Below, one piece after another: positions 43,003-50,516 of a stretch of DNA of 64,000 bases (positions are counted from its first letter, which is position 1; each line of letters starts with the position of its first letter). A program made the position numbers and the translations under genes. Source of the DNA: Treponema sp. (GTDB lineage: Bacteria; Spirochaetota; Spirochaetia; Treponematales; Treponemataceae); assembly GCA_017525605.1 (NCBI GenBank), contig JAFXSM010000028.1:37179-101178 (forward strand), written 5' to 3'. The notes below the pieces were generated by a model that searched no databases, had not been told where the DNA came from, and saw nothing but the letters and a program-made list of their open reading frames with translations.

Positions 43003-43488
43003 ATGGACGACATGTCAGAATACGAGAAATGGAAGAACACACCAGGACGGCTAGGAATACTTGTCTCAAATGGTAATTTCAAAAGAGAACGTCGTAGCGA
43101 AGATGAAACGGAACTTTTTCGAGCAGAGTTCAAGGAACGACCGAGGCAGATAATCACAAAGGTCATAATCGGGAACCCGAACAGTACAGAAAAGGTCATC
43201 TGCAATGCAATTTGGGATACGGGCTGTACGGACTCATGCATATCACAGACCATAGTTGATGAACTGAACCTCAAAGAATATGGCAAAAAAATAATGACTG
43301 ACATGACGGCTGACCATCTATGCACTTTTTACATTGCGGATATAAAATCAAAGAACAAGCATATTTATTTCAGCGACGAGATACGGGAAAAGGCGGTGGT
43401 GTCGTTTCGAGGAGAAAAGCATGACATATCCAGTGATTTTCACAGAAACGGGAGACGAGCGCGGAACTGTGCTTGTCAGCATTCCTGA
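43003..43488 (+). CDS. retropepsin-like aspartic protease domain protein, C-terminally truncated
   Basis: 161 residues. After the shared head MDDMSEYEKWK, the sequence KVICNAIWDTGCTDSCISQT followed by IVDELNLKEYGKK matches the retropepsin-like fold: Asp-Thr-Gly in the DTG(A/C) active-site motif. The expected second half after the MTDMTADHLCTFYIADI strand is lost or out of frame, and the last 20 residues overlap hicB. AAGGAA precedes the ATG. It may be non-functional. Confidence 0.55.
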   Translation: MDDMSEYEKWKNTPGRLGILVSNGNFKRERRSEDETELFRAEFKERPRQIITKVIIGNPNSTEKVICNAIWDTGCTDSCISQTIVDELNLKEYGKKIMTDMTADHLCTFYIADIKSKNKHIYFSDEIREKAVVSFRGEKHDISSDFHRNGRRARNCACQHS

Positions 43489-43849
43489 TTTAAGACAGGC
43501 TACGGAAGGATTCGGAATAGATGACGCTATCGCAATGGCTCGCGACTGCATAGGGACATATCTTGCAGACGAAGATGATTCGGAAATTCCAGATGCAAGC
43601 AGCATCAGCTCAATCGACGTTTCAAAAAGCGAATTTGCGGACGCTGGGCGTTCGTTCGTGTCTCTTGTCGATGTGGACATAGATTTCTTCCGCCGCAAGC
43701 TGAAAAGCCGAAGCGTGAGAAGAAACATCACGCTACCTGAATGGCTCGACGAAATGGCAACGAAAGCGAAAATCAACGTTTCGGCAGTCGTTCAGGACGC
43801 GCTGAAAAAAACGCTCGGCATATCGGAATCACGAACCGCCAGCGCATAA
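43421..43849 (+). CDS. HicB-family antitoxin, orphan
   Basis: 142 residues. The HicB-like partial RNase H fold is N-terminal (YPVIFTETGDERGTVLVSIP, ATEGFGIDDAIAMARDCIG), and a C-terminal ribbon-helix-helix follows (RRNITLPEWLDEMATKAKIN). GAGGAG precedes the ATG. HicB normally neutralises the small mRNA interferase HicA, but no HicA is found on either side, so it is an orphan. A terminator follows. Confidence 0.85.
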   Translation: MTYPVIFTETGDERGTVLVSIPDLRQATEGFGIDDAIAMARDCIGTYLADEDDSEIPDASSISSIDVSKSEFADAGRSFVSLVDVDIDFFRRKLKSRSVRRNITLPEWLDEMATKAKINVSAVVQDALKKTLGISESRTASA

Positions 43850-43880
43850 TCAGAAAGAATCCTCAAAAAACACAAAATCG

Positions 43881-43923
43881 AGAAGCCTTTTATGGGACTA
43901 AGTTCTATAGGAGGCTTTTTTTA
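43881..43923 (+). terminator. terminator overlapping a ribosome site
   Basis: AGAAGCCT pairs with AGGCTT around an A+T loop and is followed by seven T and then directly by an ATG. The 3' arm contains AGGAGG, a perfect Shine-Dalgarno eight bases before that ATG. Confidence 0.65.
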
Positions 43924-44042
43924 TGCTCAGGTACACGACAAAGGACATCATTCAGAGGGCGGAACAGCTTTCGGATTTGGACGAGGACAACAGATGCCCG
44001 AAAGTCATGCTCGACAACGGAAACTGGCTGTTCGGGGAATGA
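43923..44042 (+). CDS. 39-residue fragment, unknown
   Basis: Encodes YTTKDIIQRAEQLSDLDEDN and ends after KVMLDNGNWLFGE. It looks like the start of a longer phage- or toxin-associated protein that has been cut short. AGGAGG lies within the preceding hairpin. Translation is uncertain. Confidence 0.35.
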   Translation: MLRYTTKDIIQRAEQLSDLDEDNRCPKVMLDNGNWLFGE

Positions 44043-44055
44043 AAAGGAGTGAACT

Positions 44056-44586
44056 ATGAAAAAACTATTTCTGATTTTGGCGGCGGCGGTCGTGCTGTCG
44101 TCGTGCACAACGACGGAGAAAGCACTCTTCGACGGCTATCCCGACGACCTTCCGCCCGTGCCGGAGGAACGGCTTCAAGAAATCCTTGCCGATATTGTGG
44201 AGAGGGAGAACCGAATTGTCACGGAGGAAGAAAGCGACATTGCTTTTGTGAAGGACGGATACACCTATCTGCACTCACAGGGCAACACATATCTTGTGGA
44301 CACGAACGAAACCTCACCGTTTAACTACCACCGCATACGGAACAGAGGAAAAGAAAGCGATGTGCCGAATTTCATCTATGTGGTCTACGGGCGCCCCACA
44401 AAAGAAAATATGCGCACTTATTCTTCTAAACGCAACTGGGCGCAAATCCTGTCCGCAAAGGATTTCCCTCGCTTTGACGACATCGACTACAGCGGTGCAA
44501 AGTCTCAGACTATCTCCCTGTACGCCACCGTAGAAATCGGCGGAGAAACTTACGAGGTGATGTTTACCGACATAGACGATGACTAG
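44056..44586 (+). CDS. lipoprotein of the shared-leader array
   Basis: 176 residues. Lipoprotein signal MKKLFLILAAAVVLSSC with Cys17 as the lipidated residue; AAGGAG lies upstream. The mature part is acidic (LPPVPEERLQEILADIVERE, FPRFDDIDYSG), with no known family. The first 50 bases of the gene are nearly identical to those at 46534 and 48123. Confidence 0.7.
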   Translation: MKKLFLILAAAVVLSSCTTTEKALFDGYPDDLPPVPEERLQEILADIVERENRIVTEEESDIAFVKDGYTYLHSQGNTYLVDTNETSPFNYHRIRNRGKESDVPNFIYVVYGRPTKENMRTYSSKRNWAQILSAKDFPRFDDIDYSGAKSQTISLYATVEIGGETYEVMFTDIDDD

Positions 44587-44607
44587 CGGAAGTAAAGGTG
44601 TTGAATT

Positions 44608-45096
44608 ATGAAAACAAGAAAATTTCTTTTGATTTTTGCGGCGGCGGTCGCGCTTTGTTCCACGGCGGCCTCTGAAACTTTTGTGGTTTCAAGGAACGGA
44701 GTGGAAGTTTCATCGACGCGCGACGGAGAGACATGGGCGGCAGATTCAAGCATCGACAGAAAAGACCCGACTTCTGTCCTCGTTTCGTTTTTCGTCAGCT
44801 ATTTTTCCAAGGACGACGGATGGCATGATTTAATCACCCATTATAGTTTTCCAGGCTCTTCGTTTGATGAGGGAATAGTCACTATGCATGAAGCATGGGA
44901 AGGGTTCTATGGGAAAGTTGATTCGGTCCGCATAACAATCAATCCCGCCGCTTTCAAGTCCAACGGCTGGGGAAGCGCGTTCTACACGGTGAAAATTTCC
45001 GCTTCTTATCAGGGGGAATCCGCCGAGGGCGAAGACCAAGTTACAATGGAACAGGACAAAAACGGCAACTGGCTCGTCGCTGAACTGCCGATGTAG
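44608..45096 (+). CDS. secreted protein of the shared-leader array
   Basis: 162 residues with a signal peptide ending at about residue 22 (CSTAASE). The mature protein resembles small periplasmic proteins with a cystatin/NTF2-like look (SSFDEGIVTMHEAWEGFYGK, VDSVRITINPAAF) but I cannot name a family. Bases 44638-44710 are repeated exactly at 49469-49541. Confidence 0.65.
   Translation: MKTRKFLLIFAAAVALCSTAASETFVVSRNGVEVSSTRDGETWAADSSIDRKDPTSVLVSFFVSYFSKDDGWHDLITHYSFPGSSFDEGIVTMHEAWEGFYGKVDSVRITINPAAFKSNGWGSAFYTVKISASYQGESAEGEDQVTMEQDKNGNWLVAELPM
44638..44710 (+). repeat. 73-bp exact repeat (copy 1)
   Basis: Covers the end of the signal peptide and the first mature residues (ETFVVSRNGVEV). 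The second copy, 49469-49541, is identical over 73 bases while flanking sequence differs, so it is a recent duplication or gene-conversion tract. Confidence 0.85.
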
Positions 45097-45123
45097 GTAC
45101 CGCGCTTTCTTTTGGAGGTTTTT

Positions 45124-46473
45124 ATGTTTATGGATGTTGAAATTCCTTTGTGGCTTATAATCACTTTTTCTGTTTGCGTCGTGGCGTGGCCTCTGATTCT
45201 TATGGCTGGCGGAACGGCAATCGTCTCGCTCATTGTGGCGGCTGCGGCAAAAAGTGCGCTCGCTCTCAAAGTGGCGGGAATCGCGGCGGCTGTCTTCTTT
45301 TCGCCACTCGTTATCGGAATTTTGGGTGCGCCCATACTAAAGATACTTGATAGCGCGGGAGATTCGTTTTCTAATTCGGGCTTTAGCGAATGGAAGGAAA
45401 ACACGCCTCTTATCCGTGCGGTGAAAAAGCAGAACGAGAAAAAAATCGCAAAACTGCTCAAAAAAGGAGAAGACGTGAACGCTTTTTCTGAATATGGAAA
45501 GCGCACCCCTTTGGGAGAATCCTGCAAGGCTTACGCCGACGAAGAAAAGGCAGACAGAATCACGGCTCTTCTTTTGGAGTTAGGCGCGGATCCCAACAAG
45601 GAAATAGAGTTTAAAAGGGATGCGATGAAAAATGCGGTTGCATCCAAAAGGCACGGCGCAATCAATCTTCTTTGCTCCCATGGCTACGATTTTTTTGCGG
45701 AAGACGGAAAAGGGAACGGCATTGTGGAGTTTGCAATCGGGACGAAGTGCTATGAGGAGGCCTGTATTCTTCTTGAACTTGGTGCAGTCCCCCTTGACCG
45801 CTACGATTTTGGCTTTCGCCAGGACTACACGCCTTTTATGTTCCTCTTGGAGGAATCGATTTTTTTCATTTATGATTCCAACGAAACGGATGAGCAGAAA
45901 GAAAACAGGCTGCTCGTTGAGAAAAAGAAAGCCAGCGACCTCTGCCGCCTCTTCAAGCTTCTTTTGGAGAAAGGTGTTGATGTGAACGCGCAGACAAATG
46001 ACCACAATAAAATGACCGCACTCATTCTTCTTGCTGACAGGTATGCGACAACGCGAAACGACGCACCCAAACTGCCTATTGCAAAAGTGCTTTTGGACGG
46101 AGGAGCTGACGTGGACATTCAAGACGCATACGGAAAAACTGCGCTGATGTGTTTTGCTGAGATTTCGTGGGCAAAAGAAATCACGGACATAGTAGACTGG
46201 ATTCGGCTTTTGGTTTTCTACGGTGCGGACAAGACTTTGCGCGACGAAAAAGGACTCACCGCACTGGATTACTTTCACCGCTCATGCCGCAGGGACGACC
46301 TCAAAGAAGCGGAAATCCCCGTCTATGACGAAATCGAGCGACTGCTCACGCCACACACACAAACAAAGGCAGCCGTAACAGAAAGAGGCAAAAGCGTTAC
46401 TGAAATCGAAAGAGCTGAGAATGTGCAGATTGCGCTTCATCTTCCATTAGAAGATATGAGCGACGATTGGTAA
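45124..46473 (+). CDS. membrane-anchored ankyrin repeat protein
   Basis: 449 residues. Two membrane helices at the N terminus (about 8-45 and 50-70) precede about nine ankyrin-type repeats: LIRAVKKQNEKKIAKLLKKG, EDVNAFSEYGKRTPLGE, ALLLELGADPNKE, LLLEKGVDVNAQTND and LLDGGADVDIQDAYGKTALM. It is a protein-protein interaction scaffold on the cytoplasmic side or envelope. GGAGG precedes the ATG at 45124. Partner unknown. Confidence 0.85.
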   Translation: MFMDVEIPLWLIITFSVCVVAWPLILMAGGTAIVSLIVAAAAKSALALKVAGIAAAVFFSPLVIGILGAPILKILDSAGDSFSNSGFSEWKENTPLIRAVKKQNEKKIAKLLKKGEDVNAFSEYGKRTPLGESCKAYADEEKADRITALLLELGADPNKEIEFKRDAMKNAVASKRHGAINLLCSHGYDFFAEDGKGNGIVEFAIGTKCYEEACILLELGAVPLDRYDFGFRQDYTPFMFLLEESIFFIYDSNETDEQKENRLLVEKKKASDLCRLFKLLLEKGVDVNAQTNDHNKMTALILLADRYATTRNDAPKLPIAKVLLDGGADVDIQDAYGKTALMCFAEISWAKEITDIVDWIRLLVFYGADKTLRDEKGLTALDYFHRSCRRDDLKEAEIPVYDEIERLLTPHTQTKAAVTERGKSVTEIERAENVQIALHLPLEDMSDDW

Positions 46474-46533
46474 TCTTCTGGTGGCGAATGGATTTTTGGC
46501 AATATTGAAGAAACCAACGAATAGGAGTGAACT

Positions 46534-48111
46534 ATGAAAAAGATATTTCTGATTTTAGCGGCGGCGGTCGTGCTGTCGTCGATTGCGTTTGGCGAAGAGA
46601 TTATGTATGTCACTTCCCCCGACGGACTTAGGGTGAGGAGCGAGCCTAGCCTTTCTGCAAAGACGATAAATGCGCTTTATTACGGCGAGTATGTGCTTGT
46701 GGACAAAATCGGCGAGCTGGCGACAATCGACGGAATCACGGCGAATTGAGTCAAGGTGAAGTTTTACGACGAGGACGAAGACCCCGAAGCAAACGGCTGG
46801 GTTTTCGGCGGGTATCTTTCGTATGAGCGGCAACTGAAAGCCGATGTTTTCGATTTTATAAAGTCGTATTTCGAGAGAAGCAAAAAAGATTATTATCTCG
46901 CCCCTTATTTCCCAACAGAATACAACACTTTCTATTACAGAGAAGAAGAAGATTGGGAAAATGAAGTCGGCTATGATTGCGCCCTCGAAAACCTCTGCCA
47001 AAAGGATTATTATCCTGAAAGGGAAGCCGTTACAATCCGCGAATGTATGTATTATCAGCCGCCAGTGGCAGCCTGCAAAGTCGGCTCTTTGAGTATACTT
47101 CCTGCGGGAACGAAAATCAAACTGTGGGAAACCGGGGAATACGGCATCAAGGACGGCGTTCTCTTCCCGATTTACGAGTTTGAAAGCAGAGACGAAGAAG
47201 GCTACCGTGTCGGAGTAGGCTATATCCGTGGAATCGACATCACCTCAACACGGCACGCATCTTCCGTTTCAGACGGCAAGGGCGGAAAATACACGCTCTA
47301 CTATCAGCGGGCGTTGAAGAGCGTAAAAGACGACAGCTACGGCTATTCAAAAGAGAAAATCGATGAAACACTCAACGCTACATGGACTTACGAGGGCGCG
47401 GACTTAAAAGGCGGCTTCAAGATGAACAAAGTCGTTATCATAGACCCAAGCGGAAAAAGATACGATGTTGAGCTTAAAACGGAGGCTTCTTCCCTTAGGC
47501 TTGAATATCCGCTGAATATGAAAAATCCCGTTTTGTTCCTGGAAGAAAATCTTTTTTCGGGCGGAATGGGCGGCGGATATTTTACGACAAGGCTTTCCAC
47601 GGCAAAACTTTTGTCAGACGGCAATGTACCAATTGAAAAAGTCTTTGAATACGGCTATTTGAGCGTTGACGCAGGCTATGACGGAATGGCGTATCATTAC
47701 TTTAAAAACGACGGTGCTGTCGTCTACGAATACCAGACCGACGAAATGGGCAATGTCGAACACAACAGACATAAGTATTATGTGCGGAAAAGTAACTTTC
47801 GTTATTCTTTTTGGAACGACGAAACTGTTGACGGCGAACCGCAAGGAAAAAGCCAGACGCTCGAAGTCGGTCAGTACGCAAATCCTGTCTGTCGCCTGAA
47901 AATGCGCTCTTCTCCGAGCCTTTCCGCAGAAAAAATCAACACGTTTGAAGCAGGCACGCTTTTACAAGTCGTGGAAGTCGGCTCAAAGGTCAGCATAGAC
48001 GGCGTAACGGCGAACTGGGTAAAGGTCAAGGCGGTGAACGACGGTCGCTTTGTGGAAGGCTACAGCACAAACGGTGTTGCGGGCTGGGTTTTTGGCGCGT
48101 ATTTGGACTAG
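46534..48111 (+). pseudogene. secreted protein with two SH3-type domains, interrupted by TGA
   Basis: The signal peptide (shared leader, AGGAG upstream) leads into an SH3_3-like domain (SPDGLRVRSEPSLSAKTINA, then VDKIGELATIDGITAN). A TGA at 46747-46749 interrupts it exactly where Trp is expected: the C-terminal SH3 domain of the same protein reads ITANWVKVK-like DGVTANWVKVKA. After the stop the frame continues unbroken to 48111. A single TGG-to-TGA change would explain it. It is a recent nonsense pseudogene, a read-through gene, or a sequencing error. Confidence 0.75.
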
Positions 48112-48122
48112 GGGGGGGGAAT

Positions 48123-48929
48123 ATGAAAAAGATATTTTTGATTTTGGCGGCGGCGGTTATGCTGTCGTCGTGCGCATCTAAAGTGAAAAATCCGCCCGAA
48201 AACGTCTCGCCGTCGCCTGTTTTCAAAAGCGAAGGAATCACCTTTGACGGCTCGGAGTGGTTTCATGCTCACTTTGCGGACAAGAAAGGCATAACTCAAG
48301 CATTTATGAAAAATATGCCCATCATTATCACCGTGAAATTTGGCGACGGGCGAGAGGGGCGGATTTGGACAGAGTGCGACGAAAACTCAGAGGTTTTTAT
48401 TCCGAACCTTAGCGATGAATTTAAAGACTGCAAGTTATCGATTGAAATCGACAGTGAACGATGGCATGAGCTGTGTGAAATCCAAAAAGCCAAAGACGAA
48501 GAACAAAAATCCCGCGTCGCTCTGGGGGAAAAGAGAGCGGAAATCCTTTCTCCGAGCCCTGTTCGGTGGATTTTTTCCGACGAGAAAGTGGAAATCACCG
48601 TGGAGTTCGGTTGTGGGTATCCAGAGGCTGACGAAATGGAAATCAGTCTTTACTACAAAAAAAGCAAATACAAGTTTTATGCGTGGCAAGGAAAATACGC
48701 CGCCACCGACAGCCACATCGAGCTTTTCGTAACGGACTACGCTGAAGGCTACAAAGACGGCGTTGGCGGCTACGGAAGCCTTACGGATTACTGCGAGCTT
48801 TCCTATTCCTCAGACGGCGACACGCTCACGATACACACGCCGCTTTCCGACATTCTGTATTCTGCGGACGAGCTGGAGAAAGGCTACCGCTTCCCCGTTC
48901 CGCTCGCGCTGACAAAGGAGAAAAAATGA
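48123..48929 (+). CDS. lipoprotein of the shared-leader array
   Basis: 268 residues with signal MKKIFLILAAAVMLSSC and lipid Cys17. The mature part has two beta-rich regions (MPIIITVKFGDGREGRIWTE; EVFIPNLSDEFKDCKLSIEI) and no family I recognise. The start follows a run of nine G. It overlaps the next gene by four bases (ATGA). Confidence 0.65.
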   Translation: MKKIFLILAAAVMLSSCASKVKNPPENVSPSPVFKSEGITFDGSEWFHAHFADKKGITQAFMKNMPIIITVKFGDGREGRIWTECDENSEVFIPNLSDEFKDCKLSIEIDSERWHELCEIQKAKDEEQKSRVALGEKRAEILSPSPVRWIFSDEKVEITVEFGCGYPEADEMEISLYYKKSKYKFYAWQGKYAATDSHIELFVTDYAEGYKDGVGGYGSLTDYCELSYSSDGDTLTIHTPLSDILYSADELEKGYRFPVPLALTKEKK

Positions 48930-49228
48930 AAAGTCGTTTAGCCAAAATCTTTTCGCTCGTACCGTTCTGTATAATGCTATTTGCTCCGATTGCCTTTGTT
49001 TTGGGTATATTAAATTACCTTTATTGCTGGATTGATAGCAGAGTTTCTGAATATATTTTCGGCTCAATTTGTCTTTTTGGCTGGATTCCCGCGGTCATCT
49101 CTTCCGTCGTGGGCATCGTGTTTTCGGCTTTTTTGCTCAAAGAAAAAAAGTCAGAAAATTTTATGATACGCTCATGTTTTACTCTTGTCATTGCTATTGT
49201 ATGGGGCTTTTTGGTTTGTTCAGCATAA
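48926..49228 (+). CDS. small inner-membrane protein
   Basis: 100 residues with three predicted helices (FSLVPFCIMLFAPIAFVLGI; SICLFGWIPAVISSVVGIVF; LVIAIVWGFLVCSA). Start overlaps the preceding stop, so it is translationally coupled to the lipoprotein gene. No recognised family. The next 200 bases (49229-49440) hold no supported gene. Confidence 0.6.
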   Translation: MKSRLAKIFSLVPFCIMLFAPIAFVLGILNYLYCWIDSRVSEYIFGSICLFGWIPAVISSVVGIVFSAFLLKEKKSENFMIRSCFTLVIAIVWGFLVCSA

Positions 49229-49444
49229 TTCAAGCCAAAAAGTACACAGCCTGAGAGTTCTGTTCCGCAGTTTTTGTTTCCCTCGCTTGCATTTTTCAAG
49301 CGGATAAGGCAAAGCCAAAAAGGACTGAGAATGATTTGTTTTTGTGCCTTATCAGTGGCGTTCGTTTCTGGGATAATTTTAGTGTTGTATGATTCAATCC
49401 GCACTTTTTCGGCATAACTTTGCTAAAATCGGGAGGAAATCACT

Positions 49445-49582
49445 ATGAAAAAGATATTTCTGATTCTGGCGGCGGCGGTCGCGCTTTGTTCCACGGCGGC
49501 CTCTGAAACTTTTGTGGTTTCAAGGAACGGAGTGGAAGTTTTAATTGTACAAAACGGAAAAATACAATCTATATATCCTTAG
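49445..49582 (+). pseudogene. truncated duplicate of the secreted protein at 44608
   Basis: 45 codons: the shared signal peptide and ETFVVSRNGVEV, followed by a short unrelated tail and a stop. Bases 49469-49541 are identical to 44638-44710. GGGAGG lies upstream and TAAAAT just before it. It is the leader of a cassette whose body has been replaced. Confidence 0.7.
49469..49541 (+). repeat. 73-bp exact repeat (copy 2)
   Basis: Second copy of 44638-44710; see that entry for the content. The two are 4.8 kb apart in direct orientation. Confidence 0.85.
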
Positions 49583-49593
49583 AGGAGAAAACT

Positions 49594-50046
49594 ATGTCAT
49601 TTTGTGTTTATGGAAGAATTGAAAGAAAAAGTCTTAATGAAAAGACAATCGAAAGTTATCTCAATCATTATTTTAATAATGGGTATAGAATTATTAAACA
49701 AAATGCCGATTTACCAACATATGAAATTAAAAACGATCATAATAAAACCATCGTATCATTCATAAATGAAAAAAAATATCCATACAATATATATGATTCA
49801 GATATCGTTAACAGTGAATTTGAATATCACCAATTATTAATTTTTGAACTTGATAAAGAAGAGATAACTGTAAACTGTTACATAGAAATAATTAAATTTT
49901 TAAGATTTCTGGAAGAAGAAATAAAATCTCGAATACTTGTTACATCTGATGCTCATGATGAAATATGTCTTCTTGATGACAAAAATACATTATGGTCTAC
50001 AAACAATAACTTAATTAAAGAAATTATGAGTTATTTTAACCCGTAA
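49594..50046 (+). CDS. A+T-rich cytoplasmic protein, candidate immunity protein
   Basis: 150 residues, acidic, no signal peptide: RIERKSLNEKTIESYLNHYF, VNSEFEYHQLLIFELDKEEI and RILVTSDAHDEICLLDDKNT. The DNA is strikingly richer in A+T than the neighbours, a sign of separate origin. TTAGAGGAG precedes the ATG. Reminiscent of Sit/Imm-type immunity proteins, but unproven. The frame may continue as a fragment after its stop. Confidence 0.5.
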   Translation: MSFCVYGRIERKSLNEKTIESYLNHYFNNGYRIIKQNADLPTYEIKNDHNKTIVSFINEKKYPYNIYDSDIVNSEFEYHQLLIFELDKEEITVNCYIEIIKFLRFLEEEIKSRILVTSDAHDEICLLDDKNTLWSTNNNLIKEIMSYFNP

Positions 50047-50047
50047 A

Positions 50048-50233
50048 AACGAATGTTTAGAATACAACCTTACTTTTGAAACAGATGTAACAGAACTAAA
50101 AAACGCAAATACACTATATTTTATAGTAAAAAAAGAAATTTTGAATCCTTTCATTGATGAAATATATTATTTTATAATGGAAAATAATATGGATTCCCTT
50201 TTGACAGAAGAAAAAAAGGTAGATTGGAATTAA
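50048..50233 (+). pseudogene. fragment of an A+T-rich immunity-like gene
   Basis: An open frame without a start: ECLEYNLTFETDVTELKNAN, then LYFIVKKEILNPFIDEIYYF and NNMDSLLTEEKKVDWN. It begins within four bases of the preceding stop in another frame and shares its composition, so it may be a second partial gene or a frameshifted continuation. Confidence 0.4.
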
Positions 50234-50454
50234 TAACAGTACTGCCAAAAAGATAGTCCAGCGTTTTACAGAAAATGAAAGGGAGTACATGGAGATGCTG
50301 AAGAAATATCTATCAGGGGAAGAGAAGTAACTCCGATCGGTCTGCAGACTGCAAGGCAATCATAAAGGGAGCCGATGACATAGAAATATTCGGAACAAAC
50401 CCCGAGGTCTTCAGCATCGAAATCAACACAGACAGATTCTTCGAGGACAGCTGA
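50232..50454 (+). pseudogene. two short coding fragments
   Basis: Frame one ends STAKKIVQRFTENEREYMEM plus LKKYLSGEEK; frame two reads ADCKAIIKGADDIEIFGTNP and ends INTDRFFEDS. Neither has a start. Both look like ends of proteins from the toxin/phage-type accessory pool. Confidence 0.4.
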
Positions 50455-50516
50455 CGGAAATTCGATGAAATTTACCGCCAGAACAATCCCCCCTTCCGTC
50501 ATCGATTGAATTTTTA

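Noticed and set aside
42691..46749. UGA as a sense codon (Trp) in this organism
   Set aside because: Many intact genes here, such as phoU and the LacI gene, use TGA as their stop, so a general code change is excluded; only local read-through or decay remains possible.
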